Numbered from the stretch's first letter, positions 7,401-15,196 are shown. The stretch: 26,831 nucleotides of DNA from Ramlibacter tataouinensis (GCA_002427815.1 DIZF01000052.1:441-27271), one strand, 5' to 3'. The notes: a model not told the origin generated them from the sequence alone. Numbers and translations: made by a program.

Positions 7401-9311
7401 GTCCTCGAACAGCCGCGCCAGGGTCTCGGACTCGAACTCGCCGGTCAGCGGCGCATGCAGTTCGAAGTCGTGCAACGACACGGCCTCGCCGGCCCGGCCG
7501 GGGTCGACCTGGTAGCTGGCCTCCGAGATCACCCGCAGGCCCATGTGTTCGAGCATCGGCAGGCTGTCGGACAGCACCAGCGGGCTGCCGCGCCGATAGA
7601 CCTTGAGCCCCAGCGCGCCCGGATCGGTCCCGTCCAGCGGATAGAGCGCCAGCGCGAGCGGCGATTGGGCCGACAGCGCGTCGAGCTTGCGCACGTCGGG
7701 CACGGCATCGCGGGCCGCCACGCGGTCGCGGTAGGCCGGCGGGAACGCCGCGCCCCAGCGTTTGAGCAGCGACAAGCCGGCCGCTTCGCCCTGGGTCTCG
7801 ACCAGCGTGTCGCGCAGCTCGTCGTCCCAGCGGCGCGCGGCGGCGCCGAGCTGGCGCTCGATCGCGGCGTGGTCGAACGCGGGAATCTGCCCCGGCGTGG
7901 TCCGCACCGTGAAGTGGATGCGCGCGAGCGCGGCATCGGTGAGCGACACATCGAAGTCGATCACGGTCCCGCTGAATGCCTGCAGCAGGAGGCGCTGGAA
8001 CTTGACCCGCAGGTCGGTGGAAAAAGCCTCGCGCGGGACATAGACCAGGCAGGAGACGAAGCGTTCGAACGGGTCGCTCCAGACGAACAGCCGCAGCCGT
8101 TGCCGCTCGCCCAGCGACAGGATGCCCAGCGCCGTGCCGTACAGGTCCTCATCGGGGATCTGGAACAACGCGTCGCGCGGGAAGGTTTCCAGGATATGGT
8201 GCAGCGCCTTGGCCAGGTGGCCGCCCGGCGGCAGCCCGGCCCGGTTGGCGATCGCCCCCACCTTGCCGCGCAGCAGGGGCGTCTCGGAGACCCGGGAGCT
8301 GTAGGCGGTGGACGTGAAGAGCCCGATGAAGCGGTGCTCGCCGGTGACCTGTCCCTGGGCGTTGTAGCGCTTGACGCCGATGTAGTCGGTGTAGCCGGCC
8401 CGGTGGACGGTGGAGCGGGTATTGGCCTTGGTCACCACCAGCACCGGCAGCGGCTCGGTCGCCACGGCCCGCGCCAGCGGCGACAAGGCCGAGAAGCTGG
8501 ACGACAGTTTCTCCTGCACGGTTTCACGCAGCAGGCCCAGGCCGCTTCCGGGCACCAGCCGCAGCGCCGGCTCGCCCTTGTCCTGCACCAGGTCGTGCTC
8601 GCGGTAGCCCAGCAGCGTCATGTGGTCATCGGCCAGCCACTCGAGAAAGGCCCGGCTTTCGGTCACCTGGGCTTGCGGCACGCTGTCCGGCGCGTGCTGC
8701 AGATCGGCGATCGCGTCCTGCAGCCGGGCCAGCATGGAAGGCCAGTCCTCCACCGCCGCGCGAACATCGCCCAGCACCCGCTCGATGCCGGCAGCCAGCG
8801 CATCGCGCTGCTGCGCGTCCACCATCCGGTCGACTTCCAGGTACATCCACGATTCGCGCGGTACCCGGGGCGATTTCGCGCGCGGCGCCAGCGAGAGCAG
8901 CCGGCCGGACGCGTCGCGTTCGACCGCATAGATGGGATGCACGAGCAGGTGCAGGGTCAGGCCCTGCCGGTTGATCTCCAGTGTGGTGGAGTCCACCAGG
9001 AAAGGCATGTCGTCGTTGACGATCTGGATCGCGGAGTGGCGCGACCACCATCCGTCCTCGCCCGCAGTGGGGCTGAAGATCCGGACCTTGGCGCGCCCCG
9101 GCTGGCGCATCTCGCCCAGTTGCAGGTGCGACAAGAGCGCGCCCAGCAGATCCTCGGGCGTGCGCTCGGCCAGGTCCTGCGCATCGAGCCGCTGGAAATA
9201 CTCGGATGCGATGGCCACGACCTGTTGGTGGCGGGCCGGCTCCAGCCGGGCGGCGGCCAGCGCGAGCACGGCATCGACACGGTTGTGCACCGCTTGGGTT
9301 GACGCGTTCAT
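4500..9311 (-). CDS. NAD-specific glutamate dehydrogenase, large (about 180 kDa) bacterial type
   Basis: Catalyses oxidative deamination of L-glutamate to 2-oxoglutarate and ammonium with NAD+, a cytosolic catabolic link between amino acids and the TCA cycle. At 1603 residues it has the size of the large Bac_GDH family, not the 450-residue hexameric enzymes. The long N-terminal regulatory half carries EYFQRLDAQDLAERTPEDL near its start. The catalytic core includes GGLRWSDRPDDFRTEVLG (about 812-830), PVGSKGGFVLKK (about 850), the GIGDMSGDVFGNGMLRS segment (about 980) and NGGIGTYIK (about 1099), all typical of the family. The ATG at 9311 has AAGGA seven bases upstream. It is last in the minus-strand run after hemW, with 160 bases between, so it may have its own promoter. 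No frameshift seen. Confidence 0.97.
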   Translation of the reverse strand: MNASTQAVHNRVDAVLALAAARLEPARHQQVVAIASEYFQRLDAQDLAERTPEDLLGALLSHLQLGEMRQPGRAKVRIFSPTAGEDGWWSRHSAIQIVNDDMPFLVDSTTLEINRQGLTLHLLVHPIYAVERDASGRLLSLAPRAKSPRVPRESWMYLEVDRMVDAQQRDALAAGIERVLGDVRAAVEDWPSMLARLQDAIADLQHAPDSVPQAQVTESRAFLEWLADDHMTLLGYREHDLVQDKGEPALRLVPGSGLGLLRETVQEKLSSSFSALSPLARAVATEPLPVLVVTKANTRSTVHRAGYTDYIGVKRYNAQGQVTGEHRFIGLFTSTAYSSRVSETPLLRGKVGAIANRAGLPPGGHLAKALHHILETFPRDALFQIPDEDLYGTALGILSLGERQRLRLFVWSDPFERFVSCLVYVPREAFSTDLRVKFQRLLLQAFSGTVIDFDVSLTDAALARIHFTVRTTPGQIPAFDHAAIERQLGAAARRWDDELRDTLVETQGEAAGLSLLKRWGAAFPPAYRDRVAARDAVPDVRKLDALSAQSPLALALYPLDGTDPGALGLKVYRRGSPLVLSDSLPMLEHMGLRVISEASYQVDPGRAGEAVSLHDFELHAPLTGEFESETLARLFEDGFAQVLRGEVESDDFNRLVLLAALAAEDIVVLRSYAKYLKQIGFAQSQATIAATLATHPRIARMLVSLFKLRFDPQHHDEAGAASQVNAIEKALEKVSNLSEDRVLRQLLALVQATLRTNFWRTGVGHSGAPGPRRTFLSVKLDSAQVPGLPQPRPLYEIFVYSTRFEGIHLRGGKVSRGGLRWSDRPDDFRTEVLGLMKAQMVKNIVIVPVGSKGGFVLKKAPPASDREAFMKEGVACYQDYLRGLLDLTDNLAGGRMVPPPQVVRVDGDDPYLVVAADKGTATFSDYANEISLEYGHWLGDAFASGGSVGYDHKAMGITARGAWESVKRHFREMGMDTDRHDFTVVGIGDMSGDVFGNGMLRSRHIRLVAAFDHRHILIDPQPRPDAPFAERKRLFELPRSSWADYDASLISEGGGIWARSEKSIAISPQARAALGIAAERLAPTELISAILKAPVDLLYNGGIGTYIKASAQSHAEVGDRANDALRINGNDLRCKVVCEGGNLGLTQRGRIEAALAGVRLYTDAIDNSAGVDTSDHEVNIKILLGLPIADGRLTLEQRNVLLPTMTDEVAALVLRDNYFQTQTLSIGRLLAPTLLDEQARFMRFLERIGRLDRAIEYLPSEDDLAQRSARGLGLTTPEQAVLLAYSKMWLSDELVASELPEDPWIATALQRYFPAALRSQFADYIPQHPLRREIIATHVLNSMVNRVGSTFVHQLAELTGTTAPQVVKAYLLAREVFASVELWQGIEALDDKVANSVQSEMQVEWRQLIARATAWFLRSRHLDEPAGEGARRLAPAVRSLRLRLEPEVAGAPRVAAWVQAGVPAPLAYQVGAADRLFNALDIAEVAEAGHCELEATSQVHFGIGERLGLERLRQQIELLPADSHWQSLAKVALADDLADLHRSIALDAVRGSPGSAQEKLASWEERKPAAFARAKRLVAELADAQSPELAMLSVALRELRKLV

Positions 9312-9374
9312 GGAATAGTCCTTCGTTCTTGTTCTGGCACGCGCCGGGGCGCGCCGCAGCCATGCTTCAAAACC

Positions 9375-9403
9375 ACTTTAGGCGCAGGCCGGGCGAAGCG
9401 CAA
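9375..9403 (-). promoter_or_regulatory. Candidate promoter of the glutamate dehydrogenase gene
   Basis: In the 160-base gap between hemW and the dehydrogenase, the minus strand holds TTGCGC (9403-9398) and TAAAGT (9380-9375) with a 17-base spacer, leaving a leader of roughly 55-60 bases. The match to consensus is moderate. Confidence 0.25.
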
Positions 9404-9471
9404 ATGCCGGATTCGGCCGGATTCATGCGAGGAAAGCATCGCGCTGACCATGGGATTTGCGCCAGATCAAT

Positions 9472-10704
9472 TCACCGGGACGGCAAGAACAGCTCCTGCA
9501 AATCGCTGAGGAAATCGAAGCCGCGCTCGGTGGGCCTCACGCGGACCCGATCGCGCTCGATCAGGCCCTTGCGCTGGGCCTCCTGCAGCGGCTGCTCGAT
9601 CGCCGTGATGGGCAGCCCGGTGCGTTCGGAAAATTGCGCCATGGCGAAGCCGTCGCGCAGGCGCAGTGCATTCAGCATGAACTCGAACGGCAGGTCGTCT
9701 CGTGCCACTTCATTGTCCTGCGTCAAGGCATTGCCCGCCCTTGCCTTGTCCATGTAGAGCCGGGGTTCGCGAAACCGCACCTGCCGCACGATGCGATGCG
9801 GAAAACTGAGCTTGCTGTGCGCGCCCGCCCCTATGCCCAGATAGTCGCCGTACTGCCAGTAGTTCAGGTTGTGCCGGCAGCGATGCCCGCGCCGGGCATA
9901 GGCCGAGACCTCGTACCGGTCCATGCCGGCGCCGGCGGTCATCTCGGTGATGCGGTCCAGCATGGCATAGGCGGCATCGTCGTCCGGGACGCGCGGCGGG
10001 AACTTCGCGAAATAGGTGTTGGGCTCGATGGTCAGGTGGTACACCGACAGGTGCGGCGGCATCAGCGCCAGCGCCTGCACCATGTCCTGCTCGAGTTGCG
10101 GCATGGTCTGGCCCGGCAGCGCGTACATCAGGTCGATGTTGAAAGTGTCGAACGCGGTGGACGCCTCCTCGACTGCGGCGATCGCCTGCTGCCGGTCGTG
10201 GATGCGGCCCAGCGCCTGGAGGTGCTCGTCGTTGAAACTCTGCACGCCGACGGAAAGCCGCGTGACGCCGGCCTGGCGGAACGCCCGGAAGCGATCCTTT
10301 TCGAAGGTGCCGGGGTTCGCCTCCAGCGTCGTTTCGCAGTCCGGCTCCAGCTGGAGCCGGGAACGGATGTCGCCGAGCAGCCGGTCGATGGCATCGGGCG
10401 AAAACAGACTGGGCGTGCCGCCGCCGATGAAGATGCTGGAGATGGACCGGCCCCAGACCAGCGGCAGCGCCGACTCCAGGTCCGCCACCAGCGCGGCCAG
10501 ATAAGCCCGCTCGGGCATCTCCCCGGTCCGGATCTCGTGCGAATTGAAATCGCAATAAGGGCACTTCTTCAGGCACCACGGCATGTGCACGTACAGCGAC
10601 AGCGGAGGTTGCGCCGTCAGTTGCAGCAGGCCCGGCCGCAGGTAGTGCTGGACGTCCTTCACGGCCACGGACTCTGCGACAACGGGCGTGATCCTTATAG
10701 CCAT
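9472..10704 (-). CDS. hemW: HemW, radical SAM heme chaperone (formerly oxygen-independent coproporphyrinogen oxidase-like)
   Basis: HemW-family proteins bind heme and an iron-sulfur cluster and help deliver heme to membrane haemoproteins; they are often mis-annotated as HemN. The radical SAM triad is CxxxCxxC at Cys44, Cys48 and Cys51 in MPWCLKKCPYCDFNSHE. The SAM-binding IFIGGGTPSLF follows, and a winged-helix-like C-terminal domain ends the protein. The 410-residue length fits HemW and lacks the longer N-terminus of true HemN. The start ATG overlaps the last codons of rdgB (ATGGCTATAA contains the rdgB TAA), so the two are probably translationally coupled. The rdgB-hemW pairing is common in proteobacteria. 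Confidence 0.95.
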   Translation of the reverse strand: MAIRITPVVAESVAVKDVQHYLRPGLLQLTAQPPLSLYVHMPWCLKKCPYCDFNSHEIRTGEMPERAYLAALVADLESALPLVWGRSISSIFIGGGTPSLFSPDAIDRLLGDIRSRLQLEPDCETTLEANPGTFEKDRFRAFRQAGVTRLSVGVQSFNDEHLQALGRIHDRQQAIAAVEEASTAFDTFNIDLMYALPGQTMPQLEQDMVQALALMPPHLSVYHLTIEPNTYFAKFPPRVPDDDAAYAMLDRITEMTAGAGMDRYEVSAYARRGHRCRHNLNYWQYGDYLGIGAGAHSKLSFPHRIVRQVRFREPRLYMDKARAGNALTQDNEVARDDLPFEFMLNALRLRDGFAMAQFSERTGLPITAIEQPLQEAQRKGLIERDRVRVRPTERGFDFLSDLQELFLPSR

Positions 10705-11300
10705 CGCTCGCGGATCAGGTCGATCATCCGGCGGGCGGCCTTGCCGCGATGGCTGATGGCGTTCTTCACGGCCGGCGGGAGTTGCGCGAAGGTCTGGCCG
10801 TACGCGGGGATGTACATCACCGGGTCGAAGCCGAACCCGTTGCTGCCGGCCGGCTCCCGTGCGATTTCGCCGGCCGCGCGGCCCACCGCGATCAGCGGCT
10901 CCGGGTCGTCGGGTGTGCGCACCCCCACCAGGGTGCTGACCAGCGCGGCGCGGCGATTGGATTCGCTGCGCAGCTGTTCGAGCAAGGCCCGCACATTGTT
11001 CGCATCGCCCTTGTCATAGCCGAACCGCGTCGCGTAGAACGCGGTGTCCACACCCGGCAGCCCGCCGAACGCATCCACGCACAAGCCTGCGTCATCCGCC
11101 AGCGCGGGAAGGCCGCTCGCCACGGCGGCATGGCGCGCCTTGGCCAGTGCGTTCTCGACAAACGTGCGGAACGGTTCCTCCGCTTCGCCTATGTCGAGGT
11201 TGCCCTGAGGGACCAGTTCGATTCCCAGTGGGGCGAGCATGGCCTGCAGCTCGGCGAGCTTGCCGGGATTGCCGGATGCCAGGACGATCTTCTTGAGCAT
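10695..11300 (-). CDS. rdgB: RdgB/HAM1 family XTP/dITP pyrophosphatase
   Basis: Hydrolyses non-canonical purine triphosphates (dITP, XTP) to monophosphates and pyrophosphate, keeping deaminated purines out of DNA and RNA. The N-terminal SGNPGKLAELQ substrate loop, the central ADDAGLCVDAFGG segment with acidic metal ligands, FGFDPVMY and the late SHRGKA motif are all in family order. I place the start at the ATG at 11300, giving MLKKIVLASGNPGK and 201 residues, which is the usual family N-terminus. A GTG at 11324 would add eight residues; neither start has a clear ribosome site. It overlaps hemW by 10 bases and follows rph in the same direction. Confidence 0.95.
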   Translation of the reverse strand: MLKKIVLASGNPGKLAELQAMLAPLGIELVPQGNLDIGEAEEPFRTFVENALAKARHAAVASGLPALADDAGLCVDAFGGLPGVDTAFYATRFGYDKGDANNVRALLEQLRSESNRRAALVSTLVGVRTPDDPEPLIAVGRAAGEIAREPAGSNGFGFDPVMYIPAYGQTFAQLPPAVKNAISHRGKAARRMIDLIRERWL

Positions 11301-11408
11301 GGGGTGAAAGCTGAAATTGTGCACCGCGGCTGCCGGTGCCTGGCTGCGCGAAAGCAGGCTCTTGCAATCCTCTGCACCAAAGGCGGCAGCGCAGGCCGGC
11401 AGACGGGT

Positions 11409-12143
11409 TCAGATCGGGAGGCTCAGCGCCTGCTGCTGAAGCGCCACCAGCTCGGCAATGCCCTTTTCCGCCAGCCGCAGCAGTTCATCCATTTCGGCGC
11501 GGGTGAAGGCCGCACCCTCGGCGGTTCCCTGCACTTCCACATAGTGCCCGGCGCCCGTCATCACCACGTTCATGTCGGTGTCGCAGCTCACATCCTCGGT
11601 GTACTCCAGGTCGAGCATGGGCGTTCCATTGACGATGCCCACCGAAATGGCCGCCACCGGCCCGGTGATCGGCGACGCGGCGAGCTTGCCCTGCGCCATC
11701 AGCTTGCTCACCGCGTCCTGCGCCGCGACGAACGCTCCGGTGATTGCAGCGGTGCGCGTCCCGCCATCGGCCTGGAGCACATCGCAGTCGAGCTGGATGG
11801 TGCGCTCACCGAGGGCCTTGAGGTCGAACACGGCGCGCATGGAACGGCCGATCAGGCGCTGGATCTCCTGGGTGCGGCCGCTCTGCTTGCCGCGGGCGGC
11901 TTCGCGATCGCTTCGGGTATGGGTGGAGCGCGGCAGCATGCCGTACTCGGCGGTGACCCAGCCCTCGCCGCTGCCGCGCTTGTGCGGCGGCACCTTTTCC
12001 TCGACCGATGCCGTGCACAGCACGCGGGTGTTGCCGAATTCGATCAGCACCGAGCCTTCGGCGTGGATGGTATAGGCGCGGGTGATGCGCACGGGGCGCA
12101 GCTGGTCGGCGGCGCGGCCAGCGCTTCGTTCGAATTCGCTCAT
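11409..12143 (-). CDS. rph: Ribonuclease PH
   Basis: Phosphorolytic 3'-to-5' exoribonuclease that trims the 3' trailers of tRNA precursors, forming a hexameric ring in the cytosol. The 244-residue length is normal. Family segments are present in order: RPVRITRAYTIHAEGSVLIE, KVPPHKRGSGEGWVTAEYGM with conserved basic residues, MLPRSTHTR, and the catalytic-core TIQLDCDVLQADGGTRTAAI. The ATG at 12143 directly abuts the TGA of the upstream phosphatase gene (TGA then ATG), so translational coupling is likely. It has no C-terminal frameshift like that known in E. coli K-12. Confidence 0.97.
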   Translation of the reverse strand: MSEFERSAGRAADQLRPVRITRAYTIHAEGSVLIEFGNTRVLCTASVEEKVPPHKRGSGEGWVTAEYGMLPRSTHTRSDREAARGKQSGRTQEIQRLIGRSMRAVFDLKALGERTIQLDCDVLQADGGTRTAAITGAFVAAQDAVSKLMAQGKLAASPITGPVAAISVGIVNGTPMLDLEYTEDVSCDTDMNVVMTGAGHYVEVQGTAEGAAFTRAEMDELLRLAEKGIAELVALQQQALSLPI

Positions 12144-13049
12144 TCAGGTTCTTCGGGCCGCCGAGCGGCGGATGGCTTCGTTGATCTCGGCGATCGACTT
12201 TTCGATGGCCGCGTCGTCGAGGTCCTCGACCATCGTGTCGAGCACGCCGGCCTGGATGGTGGAAGCGAACACGCCGTCCATGATGCTGTCGGTGGAGATG
12301 CCTCGGGTGGATTCGAAGCTGTCGGGGGTTTCCCATTCGAGCGCGATCACGGTGACGTTGTCGCTGTGCTCGCCGCCGTCGCGCAGCGCCGCCTCGACCA
12401 GGTCCGGCACCGCGTCGGATACCGGCTTGATGCTCAGGTCGCGCACGATGTCCATGTCGGAGAGGCCGCTCCAGAGACCGTCCGAACACAACATGATCTT
12501 GTCGCCCTGCTGCAGCGTGACCGGGCCGGTGATGTCGAATACCGGTTTGTTGGGCGAGCCCAGGCAGGTGAACAGGATGTTGCGGTTGATCCTGTCCGTC
12601 CGCGCAGCGCCCGCGGCGCTTTGCTGCTCCAGGTAGGAATGGTCGCGCGTACGGGTGAGGAGTTCCCCCTGGCGCACCAGGTACAGCCGGGAATCGCCGC
12701 AATGCACCCAGGTTGCCGACGTGCCCTGCACGATCGCGGCCACCAGGGTGGTGCGCGGCGTGTCGAGCATGCCCTTCTCGCCCGCATAGCGGATGATCTG
12801 GTGGTGCGCGGCCATCAGCGACGTCGAGAGGAATTCGATCACGTCGCCGACCATCGGCCTGGCCTCCTTCTGGTAGAGGGCCGAAATGGTCTGCAGCGCC
12901 AGCTGGGCCGCCACCTCGCCTTCCGGATGGCCGCCCATGCCGTCGGCCAGCACGAACAGGCCCGATTCGCGGGTGTAGCAGTAGCCCATCCGGTCTTCGT
13001 TCTTTTCGCGCCCGCCCTTGCGGCTGATCTGGAAGACAGAGAATTTCAT
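12144..13049 (-). CDS. PP2C-family serine/threonine protein phosphatase
   Basis: Metal-dependent phosphatase that would remove phosphate from Ser/Thr residues, most plausibly opposing the kinase encoded just upstream. The PP2C metal-site motifs are all visible: NEDR (17-20), ADGMGGHPEGE (Asp36), HCGDSRLYLVR (Asp119), LCSDGLW (Asp190) and DNVTVI (Asp230). After the catalytic domain a roughly 60-residue acidic, probably helical tail (about 241-301) has no recognised domain. There is no signal peptide or membrane segment, so it is cytosolic. GGAGG lies six bases before the ATG. It sits 54 bases after the kinase and abuts rph; this pairing with rph is one I associate with Burkholderiales. Confidence 0.95.
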   Translation of the reverse strand: MKFSVFQISRKGGREKNEDRMGYCYTRESGLFVLADGMGGHPEGEVAAQLALQTISALYQKEARPMVGDVIEFLSTSLMAAHHQIIRYAGEKGMLDTPRTTLVAAIVQGTSATWVHCGDSRLYLVRQGELLTRTRDHSYLEQQSAAGAARTDRINRNILFTCLGSPNKPVFDITGPVTLQQGDKIMLCSDGLWSGLSDMDIVRDLSIKPVSDAVPDLVEAALRDGGEHSDNVTVIALEWETPDSFESTRGISTDSIMDGVFASTIQAGVLDTMVEDLDDAAIEKSIAEINEAIRRSAARRT

Positions 13050-13069
13050 TTCAGCCTCCGCCCAGCTCT

Positions 13070-13082
13070 GGGGGCAGCGAAC
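13070..13082 (-). repeat. Partial, degenerate copy of the intergenic element at 15112-15180
   Basis: GGGGGCAGCGAAC here is an exact 13-base reverse-complement match to 15131-15143 inside the larger element between yicC and gmk. Flanking bases (13083-13097, GT-rich) are only loosely similar. It lies in the 54-base gap between the kinase and phosphatase genes. Confidence 0.4.
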
Positions 13083-13103
13083 AAGTGTGGGTGTGGCGGA
13101 TCT

Positions 13104-14111
13104 TCATTTCGCCTTCGCCCCGAAGCCGGTCGCCCGCTTCACGTTCTTCTTGGTGTCCGAGATCATGTTGTCGAACTGCAGCCGCATCTTCTCGCCCACC
13201 GACAGCTTGGTGTAGCGGCGCTCGCCTTCGCGGCTGAGCTCCTTCTGCAGCGCGAACACGGATTGCGGCCGCGACAGCGGGTCCAGCGACATGCACCACT
13301 CCACAACCTCGATCAGGTTGTCGGAGTAGACGCCGCGCAAGCGCGACAGCGCCAATGCCAGCCGGTCCTTTTCGAGGCGCTGCGGCGCGTCGTTCGGCGG
13401 ATAACCCTGCATGCACGCATAGATGCAGGCGCCGATGGCATAGATGTCGGTCCACGGCCCCATGGACGAATCGCGACGGTACATCTCGGGAGCGGCAAAA
13501 CCGGGGGTGTACATCGGACGGATGAAATTGCCTTCCTTGGACAGCACTTCGCGCGCCGCGCCGAAATCGATCATCACGGCCTTGTTGTCGTCGGTGATGA
13601 AGATGTTGGCCGGCTTGATGTCCAGGTGCAGCATCTTGTGCTGATGCACGATGCGCAATCCGCGCAGGATCTCATCGAACAGGGAGCGGATGGTCGATTC
13701 GCGGAACACCTTCTGCTTTTTCAGTTCGCGCGCGGTGATGATGAAGTCCTGCAGGGTGGCGCCCTCCAGGTAGTTCATCACCATGTAGACGGTCTCGTTC
13801 TCGCGGAAGAAGTTCAGCACGCTCACCACCGAGGCGTGCGAAATCTGCGCCAGCGACCGGCCTTCCTCGAAAAAGCTCTTGAGACCGAGGCGGTAAAGGG
13901 ACAGTTTTTCCGGCTGGACCTGGGGCAGCAGCTCGCCCGGGGAGCGCGTGGCCAGCGACGCGGGCAGGTATTCCTTCACCGCCACCTGCTGGCCTTCGTT
14001 GTCCACTGCGAGGTAAACCACGCCAAAACCGCCGGCCGAGAGCTTGCGCACCACCCGGTAGCCACCAATCACGGTATCCGGTGGCAACGGGGCTGGTTTG
14101 ACCTTTGACAT
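13104..14111 (-). CDS. Hanks-type serine/threonine protein kinase
   Basis: Cytosolic eukaryotic-like kinase that transfers the ATP gamma-phosphate to Ser/Thr; its target cannot be told from sequence. Visible motifs are the glycine loop AGGFGVVY (26-33), VAVK with Lys46, the helix-C Glu near residue 83 (EEGRS), the catalytic loop HLDIKPANI with Asp164 and Asn169, the DFG at 182-184, the activation segment YTPGFAAPE (201-209) and TDIYAIG. The catalytic loop is HLD and not HRD, so it may not depend on activation-loop phosphorylation in the classical way. No transmembrane or extracellular sensor domain is present; the C-terminal 40 residues are Lys-rich. At 335 residues it is essentially a bare kinase domain. 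It is the first gene of the minus-strand run, divergent from yicC, with no clear Shine-Dalgarno before the ATG. Confidence 0.95.
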   Translation of the reverse strand: MSKVKPAPLPPDTVIGGYRVVRKLSAGGFGVVYLAVDNEGQQVAVKEYLPASLATRSPGELLPQVQPEKLSLYRLGLKSFFEEGRSLAQISHASVVSVLNFFRENETVYMVMNYLEGATLQDFIITARELKKQKVFRESTIRSLFDEILRGLRIVHQHKMLHLDIKPANIFITDDNKAVMIDFGAAREVLSKEGNFIRPMYTPGFAAPEMYRRDSSMGPWTDIYAIGACIYACMQGYPPNDAPQRLEKDRLALALSRLRGVYSDNLIEVVEWCMSLDPLSRPQSVFALQKELSREGERRYTKLSVGEKMRLQFDNMISDTKKNVKRATGFGAKAK

Positions 14112-14117
14112 AATTTG

Positions 14118-14123
14118 AATATA
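14118..14123 (-). promoter_or_regulatory. -10-like TATATT directly upstream of the kinase start
   Basis: In the 78-base divergent gap to yicC, the minus strand reads TATATT six bases before the kinase ATG. If it is a -10 box, transcription would begin about at the A of the ATG, giving a leaderless mRNA. That fits the lack of a ribosome site but no good -35 is present. Confidence 0.22.
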
Positions 14124-14189
14124 GGGTCAACCGTGTAACCGGGTTATTCTCGCAATCCCGCAACGCTCCCAACGATTGAAGAGACCTCG

Positions 14190-15107
14190 ATGCCAGTTTA
14201 CAGCATGACCGGCTACGCAAGCGGCCAGCACGGCGCCGCCCATGCCGCGCCCGGCCAGGAGGCCAAAGGGGCGGCGGCGAGCCGGCTGGGACTGGAGATC
14301 CGCTCGGTCAACAGCCGCTTCCTGGACCTCACTTTCCGCCTTTCCGAGGAACTGAGGCAGCACGAACCGATGTTGCGCGAGGCGATCGCGAGCCGGCTCA
14401 AGCGCGGCAAGGTGGAAGTTCGTGCCGCACTGGAAACGCCGGGGGCCGACAGCCTGCGCGAACCTTCGCCACGCATGCTGCAGCGCCTCAACGCCCTGCA
14501 GGACAACGTGCGCAGCTGGCTGCCCGACGCAGGGGCCTTGAGCGTGGCCGACGTGGTCCGGCTGTCCGCCACCGACGCAGGAGTCGACATCGACTGGTCC
14601 GAGGCGCTGGCCGGGCTGGCCAGCCGGACCCTGGACGAGCTCATGGCTGCGCGCGAGCGCGAGGGCGCCCGGCTGGCCGCGATGCTGCTGGGCCATCTGA
14701 AACAGCTGCGCAGCCTTGCCAAACAGGCCCAGCCCCTGGTGCCCCGGCTGGTGGAGCAGCAGCGTGCCCGCTTCCTGGAGCGGTGGAAGGAGGCAATGTC
14801 GCTGGCAGAGGGCGCTGCGCCGGCCGAAGCCGCGCAGGACCGGGCCCTGACCGAAGCGACCTCGTTCGCCATCCGGATCGACGTGGCCGAGGAACTGATG
14901 CGCCTGGGCTCGCACATCGACGAGATCGAGCGCCTGGTCAACAAGGGCGGCGAAATCGGCAAGCGGCTGGACTTCCTGATCCAGGAGCTGCACCGCGAGG
15001 CCAACACGATGGGCTCGAAGTCCGCGGCGCTGGAACTCACCCACATTTCCGTGGATATGAAAGTCCTGATCGAGCAGATGCGCGAGCAGGTCCAGAACAT
15101 CGAATAG
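14190..15107 (+). CDS. yicC: YicC-family protein (YicC_N / DUF1732), putative endoribonuclease
   Basis: YicC-family proteins are conserved bacterial RNA-turnover factors; E. coli YicC has been linked to small-RNA decay. The N-terminal YicC domain opens with MPVYSMTGYAS and continues with LEIRSVNSRFLDLTFRL. The C-terminal DUF1732 domain holds the strongly conserved GKRLDFLIQELHREANTMGS. The 305 residues are slightly longer than the usual 287-295 because an Ala/Gly-rich insert (about residues 12-30) splits the first conserved strands. The ATG is preceded by a weak GAAGAG. It heads the plus-strand block with gmk, rpoZ and spoT, a common proteobacterial order. Confidence 0.95.
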   Translation: MPVYSMTGYASGQHGAAHAAPGQEAKGAAASRLGLEIRSVNSRFLDLTFRLSEELRQHEPMLREAIASRLKRGKVEVRAALETPGADSLREPSPRMLQRLNALQDNVRSWLPDAGALSVADVVRLSATDAGVDIDWSEALAGLASRTLDELMAAREREGARLAAMLLGHLKQLRSLAKQAQPLVPRLVEQQRARFLERWKEAMSLAEGAAPAEAAQDRALTEATSFAIRIDVAEELMRLGSHIDEIERLVNKGGEIGKRLDFLIQELHREANTMGSKSAALELTHISVDMKVLIEQMREQVQNIE

Positions 15108-15111
15108 AAAT

Positions 15112-15180
15112 ATGCCCCCACGCTCACTACGTTCGCTGCCCCCCGAGGGGGCCCAGCCTTCCTTGGGGCGGCCCGGCGGA
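15112..15180. repeat. C/G-block intergenic element between yicC and gmk
   Basis: The 89-base yicC-gmk gap is almost filled by a structured element: a C-run (15114-15119), ACGCTCACTACGTTCGCTG, then a perfect hairpin GCCCCC-CGA-GGGGGC (15138-15152) and CCTTGGGGCGGCCCGGCGG. I recall very similar sequences recurring in Comamonadaceae intergenic regions, and a 13-base inverted match occurs at 13070-13082. It may be a REP-like mobile palindrome or a transcript-processing element; the family link is from memory. Confidence 0.55.
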
Positions 15181-15196
15181 AAGCTGACTCCCTGAT

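Noticed and set aside
4689..9302. A 1537-codon open frame on the plus strand
   Set aside because: It lies exactly antisense to the glutamate dehydrogenase gene, whose family motifs are unmistakable. Long antisense frames arise in GC-rich genes because stop codons are rare there; the translation is Arg/Gln/His-rich and resembles no family.
9457..11019. A 520-codon open frame on the plus strand
   Set aside because: Antisense to hemW and part of rdgB, both clear by their motifs.
10749..14108. A 1119-codon open frame on the plus strand
   Set aside because: It runs antisense across rdgB, rph, the phosphatase and the kinase, all well supported. It is a codon-bias shadow with low-complexity composition.
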